In this document: piece after piece, positions 8,149 to 15,921 of the stretch
Position numbering within the stretch: the first letter of the stretch is position 1
How the letters are laid out: each line of letters starts with the position of its first letter
Source of the DNA: Stutzerimonas stutzeri
GTDB lineage: Bacteria > Pseudomonadota > Gammaproteobacteria > Pseudomonadales > Pseudomonadaceae
DNA: 64,000 nucleotides
Assembly: GCF_009789555.1 (NCBI RefSeq)
Contig: NZ_CP046902.1
Coordinates: forward strand, 2,000,001 to 2,064,000
Direction: 5' to 3'
Program-made: the position numbers and the translations under genes
The notes under the pieces: generated by a model
Databases searched by the model: none
What the model was told of the DNA's origin: nothing
The model's input: the letters and a program-made list of their open reading frames with translations, nothing else

Positions 8149-9156
8149 TCAGTCCTTGCGACGCTTGAGCTGATCGGTCAGCTGCGTCGGCAGTTGGCGG
8201 ATGATCAGCATGTTGCGGGCCTCGTCATATTCGATCTTCGAGCCCAGCAGATGCGATTCGAAGCTGATCGACAGCCCTTCGGCCCGCCCGGTGAAGCGCT
8301 GGAACTGGTTGAGGGTGCGCTTGTCGGCTGGAATCTCCGGCGACAGGCCGTAGTCCTTGTTGCGGATGTGGTCGTAGAAGGCGCGCGGACGCTCCTCGTC
8401 GATCACGCCCGACAGTTCTTCGAGCGACATCGGCTCGCCGATCTTGGCCTGGCTGCTGGCGTAACCGACCAGGGCGGTGGTTTTCTTGCGGGCCTTTTCA
8501 TCCGGCAGGTCTTCGCTTTCGACGTAATCGCTGAAGGCCTTGAGCAGCGTTCGTGTCTCGCCAGGACCGTCCACGCCTTCCTGACAGCCGATGAAGTCGC
8601 GGAAGTACTCCGAGACCTTCTTGCCGTTCTTGCCCTTGATGAAGGAGATGTACTGCCTGGACTGCTGGTTGTTCTTCCACTCGGACAGGTTGATGCGCGT
8701 GGCGAGATGCAGTTGGCCAAGATCCAGATGCTTGGCCGGCGCGACGTCCAGCGAATCGGTCACGGTCACGCCGTTGCTGTGATGCAGCAGAGCGATCGCC
8801 AGGTAATCGGTCATGCCCTGTTGATAGTGGGCGAACAGCACGTGACCGCCGGTGGAGAGGTTGGACTCTTCCATCAGTTTTTGCAGGTGCTCCACGGCTT
8901 GACGGCTGAACGCGGTGAAATCCTGATTGCCCTCCATGTACTGGCCCAGCCAGCCACTGAAGGGGTAGGCGCCGGACTCCTCGTGAAAGTAGCCCCAGGC
9001 CTTGCCCTGCTTGGCGTTGTAACTTTCGTTGAGATCGGCGAGCAGGTTCTCGATGGCCTGGGACTCACCCAGTTCCGAGTCGCGGGCATGAAGCACGGCC
9101 GGCGTCCCGTCGGGCTTTTTCTCAATCAGATGAACGATGCAGTGGCGAATCGGCAT
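8149..9156 (-). CDS. yejK: YejK/NdpA family nucleoid-associated protein
   Basis: A 335-residue protein of the YejK (NdpA, 37-kDa nucleoid-associated) family. It starts MPIRHCIVHLIEKK and carries the family stretches SGWLGQYM, LLHHSNGVTVTDSLDV and FRDFIGCQEGVDGPGETR. The E. coli homologue copurifies with the nucleoid, and its exact function is not settled. It is upstream of and codirectional with uppP, but 150 bases separate them. It is divergent from the MFS transporter at 9297. Confidence 0.93.
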   Translation of the reverse strand: MPIRHCIVHLIEKKPDGTPAVLHARDSELGESQAIENLLADLNESYNAKQGKAWGYFHEESGAYPFSGWLGQYMEGNQDFTAFSRQAVEHLQKLMEESNLSTGGHVLFAHYQQGMTDYLAIALLHHSNGVTVTDSLDVAPAKHLDLGQLHLATRINLSEWKNNQQSRQYISFIKGKNGKKVSEYFRDFIGCQEGVDGPGETRTLLKAFSDYVESEDLPDEKARKKTTALVGYASSQAKIGEPMSLEELSGVIDEERPRAFYDHIRNKDYGLSPEIPADKRTLNQFQRFTGRAEGLSISFESHLLGSKIEYDEARNMLIIRQLPTQLTDQLKRRKD

Positions 9157-9296
9157 GGGTTACTCGCGTCGGGTAAGGCAGACAGGCGGCAGTTTACCCG
9201 AGCAGTCGCGCCCGCCGCAGGGCAAAAGTGGATGTGGTTAAAGCGCGGTATGCGGGTAAGATGGCTTCCCCTTGTTTTTTACTAAGTGTGTCGGCG

Positions 9297-10508
9297 ATGA
9301 AGGCGATATGGCGCAACAGTACCTGGATCCTGCTGGGCGGCTCCCTGATCCTGGCCGTGTCCCTGGGCACACGGCACGGGTTTGGCCTTTTTCTGCCGCC
9401 GATGAGCGCGGAGTTCGGCTGGGGTCGTGAGGTCTTTGCCTTTGCCATTGCGTTGCAGAACCTGATATGGGGGCTGGTGCAGCCGATAACCGGCGCCCTC
9501 GCGGACCGTTTCGGCGTAGCCAAGGCGGTATTGCTTGGCGGCGTGCTCTACGCGGTCGGCCTGCTGCTCATGGCTGGCGCGGACTCGCCGTTGTCGCTGT
9601 CGCTAAGCGCGGGCCTGCTGATCGGATTGGGACTCTCCGGTACGTCCTTTTCGGTGATCCTCGGCGCGGTCGGCCGCGCCGTCCCGGCCGAGAAACGCAG
9701 CATGGCCATGGGAATTGCCAGCGCCGCGGGCTCATTCGGCCAGTTCGCGATGCTGCCCGGCACGCTGGGACTGATTGGCTGGCTGGGCTGGTCGTCGGCC
9801 TTGCTGGCGCTGGGCCTGCTCGTCGCGTTGCTCATGCCCCTGGCGCTGATGCTGCGTAGCGGCCCGGCTACACCGGTGACCGGCCCGCAGCAAACGCTGG
9901 GCGAGGCGCTGCGCGAGGCGGTCAGCCATTCCGGGTTCCGCCTGCTGGCGCTGGGGTTCTTCGTGTGCGGCTTCCAGGTGGTGTTCATCGGTGTTCACTT
10001 GCCAGCGTATCTGGTGGATCAACAATTGCCAGCAACGGCCGGCACCACGGTGCTGGCACTGGTCGGGCTGTTCAACGTGGTGGGGACGTACACCGCCGGG
10101 TGGCTGGGCGGCTGCTATTCGAAGCCCAAGCTGCTGACGGCGCTCTATCTGCTGCGAGGGGTCGTCATCAGCGCGTTCTTCTTCGCTCCGCTGACATTGT
10201 GGACGGCCTATGCCTTCGGTATCGCGATGGGCCTGTTGTGGTTGTCGACGGTCCCGCTGACCAACGGTACGGTGGCGACGCTGTTCGGTGTGCGCAACCT
10301 GTCGATGCTTGGCGGTATCGTTTTCCTGTTCCATCAGATCGGTTCGTTTTTCGGCGGCTGGCTGGGTGGCTGGGTATACGATCGGACGGGCAGCTATGAC
10401 CTGATCTGGCAAATTTCCATCGCGCTCAGCCTGATAGCGGCGGCGCTGAACTGGCCGATCCGCGAGCAGTCTGTCGAGCGGGTCCGCCTGGCTGCGGGTA
10501 CGGCCTGA
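9297..10508 (+). CDS. MFS transporter, 12-TM (oxalate/formate antiporter-like)
   Basis: A 403-residue major-facilitator protein with about twelve hydrophobic segments. The loop 2-3 signature is visible as GALADRFGVAKAVLLGG at about residues 66-82, and the N-terminus contains TRHGFGLFLPPMSAEFGWGRE, a pattern typical of the oxalate/formate and monocarboxylate-type MFS branch. The frame is open from 9228, but the ATG at 9297 places the start just before the first membrane helix. Its stop codon overlaps the start of a 40-codon reading frame, suggesting a coupled accessory peptide. Substrate cannot be told from sequence. Confidence 0.88.
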   Translation: MKAIWRNSTWILLGGSLILAVSLGTRHGFGLFLPPMSAEFGWGREVFAFAIALQNLIWGLVQPITGALADRFGVAKAVLLGGVLYAVGLLLMAGADSPLSLSLSAGLLIGLGLSGTSFSVILGAVGRAVPAEKRSMAMGIASAAGSFGQFAMLPGTLGLIGWLGWSSALLALGLLVALLMPLALMLRSGPATPVTGPQQTLGEALREAVSHSGFRLLALGFFVCGFQVVFIGVHLPAYLVDQQLPATAGTTVLALVGLFNVVGTYTAGWLGGCYSKPKLLTALYLLRGVVISAFFFAPLTLWTAYAFGIAMGLLWLSTVPLTNGTVATLFGVRNLSMLGGIVFLFHQIGSFFGGWLGGWVYDRTGSYDLIWQISIALSLIAAALNWPIREQSVERVRLAAGTA

Positions 10509-10630
10509 TGCGTAGCGCATGGCTCTGGGGCGGCGGCGCCATGTTGTTGGCGTTGCTGATGGTGGCCGCCTGGTGGGGCTGGCAGCAGGGCGGGCTGGCG
10601 CTGCTGCAATTGGGCGTTGGGATCTGCTGA
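10508..10630 (+). CDS. 40-residue single-pass membrane micro-protein overlapping the MFS stop codon
   Basis: An ATG at 10508 overlaps the last base of the MFS stop (TGATG), and the frame runs 40 codons to TGA at 10628. The translation starts MRSAWLWGGGAMLLALLMVA, continues with AWWGW and QQGG, and ends LALLQLGVGIC. It has one hydrophobic helix (about residues 8-24), three tryptophans around its end, and a C-terminal cysteine. Positioning, the basic residue before the helix and the clean coupling suggest a real small membrane protein, perhaps partner to the transporter. No function is known to me. It is too short for most gene callers. Confidence 0.6.
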   Translation: MRSAWLWGGGAMLLALLMVAAWWGWQQGGLALLQLGVGIC

Positions 10631-10777
10631 TCGACCGTTTGGGCAGTTTTTACGCAGGCGAAGGAATCAATTCGGTACAAATGGCTCCAACAGGCGAGAC
10701 GAATGAGAACTGTCGCGTAAACGTCATCGAAGACCTGTAAAAAGCTGCGGCATGCTGTTATCTGGAGCCACCGAACC

Positions 10778-10969
10778 ATGTCCACTCTTACCGAACTCGC
10801 CCAACACATCGCTCAACTCTATCCACTGCAGGACAAGCGCGTCGGCAAGCGCTATCGCGTTGTCGGCGAACTCGCCGGCATGACCGAACTGGAAGAGATC
10901 AATGGCGAGCCCCGTTACATCCAGACCATGGCACTGAAAAACAAGCAGCTCTGGGACGTGGCGGTCTGA
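10778..10969 (+). CDS. Small hypothetical protein (63 residues)
   Basis: A small soluble protein beginning MSTLTELAQHIAQLYPLQDK, with a likely helical N-terminal third and a KRYRVVGELAG...EINGEPRYIQTMAL second part that looks like a small beta-rich domain. GGAG lies 10 bases upstream. It ends 3 bases before the GNAT gene, so the two probably form an operon. I do not recognise a functional family. Codon use resembles that of the neighbours, which supports it as a real gene. Confidence 0.65.
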   Translation: MSTLTELAQHIAQLYPLQDKRVGKRYRVVGELAGMTELEEINGEPRYIQTMALKNKQLWDVAV

Positions 10970-10972
10970 GCC

Positions 10973-11413
10973 ATGCCCCGCGTACGCGAGGCGTGTGCGG
11001 AGGATACCGGCGCGATAGTCCGCCCGCTCGGTGAATTGGGCTATCCAGGTTGCGATGCCTTCATCGACCGCCGTCTTCGGCAGCAGCTCGATCATCCAGA
11101 CGCCAGCCTGCTGGTGGCTGAAGGCGAGCACGGCTCACTGCTCGGCTTGATCTCGCTGCACTTCATCGTTCAGCTGGCGCTCGACGGCGACTTTTGCCGG
11201 ATCAGCTATCTGTGTGTCGACTCGACGGCGCGGGGAAAGGGCGTCGGGGCGCTGCTGATACAGGCCGCCGAACAGTGTGCCCGCGCTCGCGGCTGTGACC
11301 GCATGGAGCTTCACTGCGATGCCCGTCGCGAGGCGGCTCATCGATTCTACGACCGGCTGGGTTATGAAGACGCGCCCCTGTATTTTCGCCGAGCGCTGAA
11401 TCAGCCCGGCTGA
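10973..11413 (+). CDS. GNAT-family N-acetyltransferase
   Basis: A 146-residue Gcn5-related acetyltransferase. The acetyl-CoA pyrophosphate-binding motif A is seen as SYLCVDSTARGKGVGALLIQAAEQ (R-G-K-G-V-G core, about residues 80-90). Motif B follows as HCDARREAAHRFYDRLGYE. The N-terminal half has the usual beta strands with LLVAEGEHGSLLGLISLHF. The acceptor substrate is unknown. It starts 3 bases after the 63-residue gene, and its 3' end overlaps that of rlmF by 13 bases on the opposite strand. Confidence 0.88.
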   Translation: MPRVREACAEDTGAIVRPLGELGYPGCDAFIDRRLRQQLDHPDASLLVAEGEHGSLLGLISLHFIVQLALDGDFCRISYLCVDSTARGKGVGALLIQAAEQCARARGCDRMELHCDARREAAHRFYDRLGYEDAPLYFRRALNQPG

Positions 11414-12405
11414 CGCTTCCAGCGCGTCGCGCGCCACTCGCTCTGCTGATCGTCAGTCAGAAAGGTCCAGGCGACGAAGCGGCTGCGCTTCTGCCCTTGA
11501 GCCATGTCCGAGAGGTGTATACGCCGTGCGCCGAGCTTCTTCAGGCGAGCTTGCAGGGGCGGTATGTTGCCCGCCTTCGACACCAGCGTACTGAACCAGC
11601 AGATTTGCTGCGCTACACCGCGACTCTCGTCCGCCAGACGGGCGATGAAAGCCGCTTCGCCTCCTTCGCACCAGAGTTCTGCCGCCTGACCCCCGAAATT
11701 GAGCACGGGCAGCTTGCGTTTAGGGTCGAGCTTTCCGAGGTTTCGCCATTTGCGCTGGCTACCACTGCTGGCTTCGGCCTGCGAGGCATGGAACGGCGGA
11801 TTGCAAAGCGTGATGTCGAAGCGGTCCTCGTGTTGCACCAGATGTTCGAAAATGTGCCGGGAATCGTTTTGTTGCCGCAGCGCGATACGCTCCCCCAGCT
11901 TGTTCGCCGCGACGATGGTGCGCGCCGACGCCAGGGCGATCGTGTCGATGTCCGAGCCGGTAAAGCGCCAGCCGTATTCACGCAGGCCGATCAGCGGGTA
12001 GATGCAGTTGGCACCGGTGCCGATGTCCAGCGCATGAACACTGGCCCCGCGCGGAATCTCGCCGCCATTCACCTCGGCCAGCAGATCGGCGAGGCCATGC
12101 AGGTAGTCGGCTCGACCGGGAATCGGTGGGCACAGATAGCCGGGCGGGATATCCCAGTGGGCGATCCCGTAGAACTGCTTGAGCAGGGCACGGTTGAATA
12201 CGCGTACCGCGTCGGGATTGGCGAAGTCGATGCTCTGCTTGCCGTACGGGTTGATGATCATGAACGCCGCCAGCTCGGGGCTCGCCTCGATCAACGCGGG
12301 AAAGTCATAGCGCCCGGTATGGCGGTTACGCGGGTGCAGGGTGGCCTTGCCTTCGGCGGGCTTGGCGGCGCGCGATGGCGCGCGGGTGGATTTGCGGACG
12401 GTCAT
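11401..12405 (-). CDS. rlmF: RlmF, 23S rRNA (adenine1618-N6)-methyltransferase
   Basis: An S-adenosylmethionine-dependent enzyme that makes N6-methyladenosine at position 1618 of 23S rRNA. The 334-residue product has the AdoMet motif I VHALDIGTGANCIYPLIG (about residues 105-122) and the amino-methyltransferase catalytic motif NPPFHAS. RlmF-specific stretches are LHPRNRHTGRYDF near the start and HWDIPPGYLCPPIPGRADY. The N-terminus is basic (TVRKSTRAPSRAAK), consistent with RNA binding. The frame allows a TTG start at 12414, but the ATG at 12405 is preferred. The 3' end overlaps the convergent GNAT gene. Confidence 0.93.
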   Translation of the reverse strand: MTVRKSTRAPSRAAKPAEGKATLHPRNRHTGRYDFPALIEASPELAAFMIINPYGKQSIDFANPDAVRVFNRALLKQFYGIAHWDIPPGYLCPPIPGRADYLHGLADLLAEVNGGEIPRGASVHALDIGTGANCIYPLIGLREYGWRFTGSDIDTIALASARTIVAANKLGERIALRQQNDSRHIFEHLVQHEDRFDITLCNPPFHASQAEASSGSQRKWRNLGKLDPKRKLPVLNFGGQAAELWCEGGEAAFIARLADESRGVAQQICWFSTLVSKAGNIPPLQARLKKLGARRIHLSDMAQGQKRSRFVAWTFLTDDQQSEWRATRWKRQPG

Positions 12406-12450
12406 GTTCGGCAACAGGTCGCGATGAAAGCCTGCATTGTCCCACAGCTT

Positions 12451-13623
12451 TCACGCATGACGTGGAACCCGCAGCATCCAGATCAGCCCCCAGAGCAGCG
12501 CACCGGCCCCCAGCCAGAATGCACTGTGCAGAGAGCCGCCCATGCCCAGCCAGACGCCTGTGAGCCAGGGACCGGCCAACTGGGTCAGGCTGTAGAGCGC
12601 AATCAGCGCCGCGGACAGGCGGGGCCCCTGATGCGGGTGCAGTGCGCGCGCCAGCCGCTGGGTTAGCAACACCGTGCCGAGAAAGGTCCCGCCGACCAGT
12701 ACGGCGCACAACAGGATACCCGGCCCGCCCGGCAGCAATAGCGCGGCCAGTACACCGGCCAGCTGGGTCATATAGCTCAGACGCAGCGCCTGTACGTCGC
12801 CGAGCCACGCGCCGAGGCGGTTCCACAACCACGGTGAGGGCAGGGTGGCGAGCGCTACCACCAGCCAACTGCTTTCGATGAGCAGATCGCCGGGTTCGAC
12901 CTGAAGGCGCGCCACCATCGGTAGAAATGTCATCGGCAGGATGTAGCCCATTCCGGCACCGGCATATGAGAGAAACAGCGGCGTGCTGGCGCGATCCAGC
13001 AGACGGCCGCTGGGCGCGGCGTGTCCGGGCGCTGTAGCAGGCGGCTCCGGCGGCATGTCCAGGCGCGCCAGTTGACGCCAGCCCCACCACGCCAACGGGA
13101 TGGACAGCAATGCCGCCGGCCACCAACGTTGCGCACCCACCAGCACGCCGGTGCTGAGGCTTACCAGCAGGCTCGACAGAATCAGCCCTACGCAGGCACC
13201 CAGATACACCAGTCCACTGGATGACACGCGGCGATGGCGGGCCAGCCACTCGAGAATCAGCGAAGGGGCCTGGACGAAGACCAGCCCGTTGCTGATGCCG
13301 TTGAGCAGGCGCAACGCGCTGAGTGCATCAGCCGATTCGGCCTGGGTCTGCGCCAGCGTACTGAGCACATGCAGTACCAGCGCCCACGGCAGGCTGCGGC
13401 GAATCTGCGCCACCCGGTGCCAGCGCAAGGCCAGCAGCGCGCCAATGAGATAACCCAGATAGTTCCAGGTGGCGATGCCGGCGCCCTCGCGTACCGTCAG
13501 CAATCCGTCTTCCACCAGCCACGGCAACAGCGGTGTATAGATGAAACGGCCTAGGCCGTGAACCACCAGCAGCAACGTGGCGCCGGCCAGCAGGACCGGG
13601 AACAGGGCGGGGCGTTGGGACAT
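12451..13623 (-). CDS. MFS transporter of the YbfB/YjiJ type
   Basis: A membrane protein of about 390 residues with roughly twelve hydrophobic segments. The N-terminal helix contains GLGRFIYTPLLPWLVEDGLLT followed by WNYLGYLIGALLA, the hallmark of YbfB/YjiJ-type MFS proteins. Compared with the other MFS protein in this window it lacks a clear loop 2-3 G-x3-D-R motif. Substrate is unknown. The start at 13623 is chosen because it gives a short N-terminus, while a GTG at 13653 in the same frame is an alternative. Neither has a strong ribosome-binding site. It lies 45 bases downstream of rlmF's start on the same strand. Confidence 0.82.
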   Translation of the reverse strand: MSQRPALFPVLLAGATLLLVVHGLGRFIYTPLLPWLVEDGLLTVREGAGIATWNYLGYLIGALLALRWHRVAQIRRSLPWALVLHVLSTLAQTQAESADALSALRLLNGISNGLVFVQAPSLILEWLARHRRVSSSGLVYLGACVGLILSSLLVSLSTGVLVGAQRWWPAALLSIPLAWWGWRQLARLDMPPEPPATAPGHAAPSGRLLDRASTPLFLSYAGAGMGYILPMTFLPMVARLQVEPGDLLIESSWLVVALATLPSPWLWNRLGAWLGDVQALRLSYMTQLAGVLAALLLPGGPGILLCAVLVGGTFLGTVLLTQRLARALHPHQGPRLSAALIALYSLTQLAGPWLTGVWLGMGGSLHSAFWLGAGALLWGLIWMLRVPRHA

Positions 13624-13811
13624 CGAGAGACGGCCATCGATAAAAGGGCCCACAGCTTAGCGTCAGCCGCGGCAAACGACCACGTGCCCGAAAGAAGGGA
13701 ACCTGCGGCGATTCCCACGCAGCGGCCACGCTTCGCAGTCGCCGCGCAGAGCGCCGATGATGGGACGTTCATGCGCTCACCGAACCGAAGGTCATACGGT
13801 CCCGCCTGATG

Positions 13812-14108
13812 TCAGGGATAGCCGAGCACGGATCTGAGGGTGGGCAGGTTGCGCTCGATCCATTGACGGTCGATCGCGCCCCAGTCGTGAATGCGATAGA
13901 AACCGGCATTATGGCGCTCGCCATTCTCCTGGATGAAGCGACAGTCGATATCCAGGTCGGCCAGTGCCGCCAGGGTGTCCTGGGCGGTACGCCTGGGCAT
14001 ACCGGTTGCGGCGGTCAACGCCGGTACGCTGGTGGCTGCGCCGGTATCGATCAACCAGGCCACGTAGAGGCGACGGTAAAAGCTGCTTTTTGTTTTGCTG
14101 ACGGTCAT
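13812..14108 (-). CDS. Small winged helix-turn-helix protein
   Basis: A 98-residue protein with a predicted helix-turn-helix at about residues 24-50 (SVPALTAATGMPRRTAQDTL), followed by a beta-wing-like part (DIDCRFIQENGERHNAGFYRI) and a C-terminal helix. This is the architecture of a small winged-helix DNA-binding protein without an effector domain. It is likely a conserved regulator or DNA-binding protein of pseudomonads, and the target is unknown. It stands alone between nhaD and the YbfB-type transporter, both also on the minus strand. Confidence 0.7.
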   Translation of the reverse strand: MTVSKTKSSFYRRLYVAWLIDTGAATSVPALTAATGMPRRTAQDTLAALADLDIDCRFIQENGERHNAGFYRIHDWGAIDRQWIERNLPTLRSVLGYP

Positions 14109-14179
14109 CTCGAGTCCATCGCTGTGAACGCCTGGGCCGTTGCGAAATCATGCGCTGCAACGGTCCAGGCAGTGATCGA

Positions 14180-15562
14180 TCAACGCAGCGCGAGCATACC
14201 GATATAGGTGACGGCGCCGGCTGTGTAGCCTAGAAAAGCCAAGAGGCTGACACGCTTGAGGTACCAGGTGAAGCTGATCTTCTCCATCCCCATGGCGGCA
14301 ACGCCGGCTGCCGAGCCGATGATCAGCGTGCTGCCGCCAGTACCGGCGCAGTAGGCGAGCATTTCCCAGAAATTACCATCGACGACGAAGTGCGAGAGCC
14401 AGGCGGTTTCGCCAGGCGCCGCGGTGGCGAGCGTTGCCGGATCGACCAGCGGGTACATTTTCATCGAGCCGGCCACCAGCGGCACGTTATCGACTACAGC
14501 GGAAAGCAGGCCGATGCTGTAGTTGATCGGATAGATATGGCCCAGCGACTCACGCAGCGCGGTCGCAACCTGGGTCAGATGACCTGCGGTGGCCAGCGCC
14601 GCCACGGCCAGCAGTATGCCGAGGAAGAACAGCACGCTCGGCGTGTCGACCTTGCGCAGCACGCCCACCACCGAAAGGGGGTGTTTGTGGTGGTCTTCCT
14701 TGTGACGGTGGAGCCATTCGGTAGCGACCCAGAGAACGCCGAGACCGAACAGGATGCCCATGTACGGCGGCAGGTGCGTGACCGTCTTGAATATGGGCAC
14801 GAACACCAGTGCGCTCAGCCCCAGGGCCAACACCATATTACGCTCGAAGGCGGTGGTTGCCGGCGGGTTGCGCTCGGCCAGGTGAGCACGTGCACGCGGG
14901 CGAGGTACTTCGCCGCGCAGGCGGAAACTGAGGATCAGCAGCGGCACCAGCAGGCAGACCAGGCTTGGCAGGAACAAGCCGGCAATCACGCCCGAGGCGG
15001 TGATCTGGTTGCCGATCCAGAGCATGGTAGTGGTGACGTCGCCGATAGGCGACCAGGCCCCGCCGGCGTTCGCGGCGATCACCACGACACCCACGAACAG
15101 CCAGCGCTCGGGGCGACCGCGAATCAGCTTGCGCAGCAGCGAGACCATGACGATGGTGGTGGTCAGATTGTCCAGCGCGGCCGAGAGGAAGAACGTCAGG
15201 AAGCCGATGATCCATAGCAGATGGACCCGCTTGCGCGTCTGGATTCGGTCGGTGATGACCTTGAAGCCTTCATGGGAGTCGATCAGCTCGACGATGGTCA
15301 TTGCGCCGAGCAGAAAAAAGAGGATCTCTGAGATTTCTCCCAGATGGTGTCGCAACGCCTCTACCACCACGGCTGAGGCATCACCGGAGCCATGGCTATC
15401 GGGCAGCAATGGCGGGACGAGCGAGTCGGCACCGAGGACCAGTAGCGTCCAACACAGGACCGCGGTCAGGATCGCGGCCGCGGCCTTGTCGATCTTCAGC
15501 GGGTGCTCGAAGGCTATGCATAGATAGCCAAGGACAAACACAACAGCCATGAGTACATACAT
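14180..15562 (-). CDS. nhaD: NhaD, sodium:proton antiporter
   Basis: A 460-residue ion-transporter-superfamily antiporter that exports Na+ (or Li+) in exchange for H+. Visible NhaD/ArsB-type features are an N-terminal helix MYVLMAVVFVLGYLCIAFEHPL, the conserved SAALDNLTTTIVMVSLLRKLI segment, the NAGGAWSPIGDVTTTMLWIG segment and the YCAGTGGSTLIIGSAAGV C-terminal segment. The frame is open to 15799, but the ATG at 15562 is chosen because it begins the first membrane helix and GGAG lies eight bases upstream. The N-terminal extension would be polar and unrelated to the family. Confidence 0.93.
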   Translation of the reverse strand: MYVLMAVVFVLGYLCIAFEHPLKIDKAAAAILTAVLCWTLLVLGADSLVPPLLPDSHGSGDASAVVVEALRHHLGEISEILFFLLGAMTIVELIDSHEGFKVITDRIQTRKRVHLLWIIGFLTFFLSAALDNLTTTIVMVSLLRKLIRGRPERWLFVGVVVIAANAGGAWSPIGDVTTTMLWIGNQITASGVIAGLFLPSLVCLLVPLLILSFRLRGEVPRPRARAHLAERNPPATTAFERNMVLALGLSALVFVPIFKTVTHLPPYMGILFGLGVLWVATEWLHRHKEDHHKHPLSVVGVLRKVDTPSVLFFLGILLAVAALATAGHLTQVATALRESLGHIYPINYSIGLLSAVVDNVPLVAGSMKMYPLVDPATLATAAPGETAWLSHFVVDGNFWEMLAYCAGTGGSTLIIGSAAGVAAMGMEKISFTWYLKRVSLLAFLGYTAGAVTYIGMLALR

Positions 15563-15884
15563 CGCGGGGGCTCCATTTTTAGAAACCGTACCGAACCCGT
15601 ACGGGCGGACCGTCGGGCTCGGTTGCTGGCAGGCTCGAAAGATGGGCGATTGGCTGTGCGAGTGAACTAAGTGACCGTGATACGGGAGGGGGCTACCTGC
15701 GTCGTGAACGGCTGCGCGAGCAGCGGCCCGGATCGGGATGCCGCATCGCGACTGGCTTACTTCGGTCGTCGAGCTTTCTGCGTGGGATCGGCCTGGCAAT
15801 TGTTATCGGATATTTCCGTATTCGGCATAGTGTAACAGCGCCGGCCGTTATGACTTGTCATCAATCAAGTGCAGTCGCATAAGC
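15563..15884. other. nhaD upstream region
   Basis: About 320 bases between the nhaD start and the valS terminator. The nhaD promoter presumably lies here. An open frame that extends nhaD upstream (to 15799) has no family similarity. I recognise no RNA gene, repeat or riboswitch. Confidence 0.45.
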
Positions 15885-15914
15885 AAAAAGGCCAGCACCG
15901 GAGTGCTGGCCTTC
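15885..15914 (-). terminator. Intrinsic terminator of valS
   Basis: AAGGCCAGCAC (15888-15898) and GTGCTGGCCTT (15903-15913) form a perfect 11-bp stem with a CGGA loop. On the minus strand the stem is followed by a T-run (AAAAA at 15885-15889 on the plus strand). It lies 8 bases beyond the valS stop. Confidence 0.9.
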
Positions 15915-15921
15915 TGCGTCG

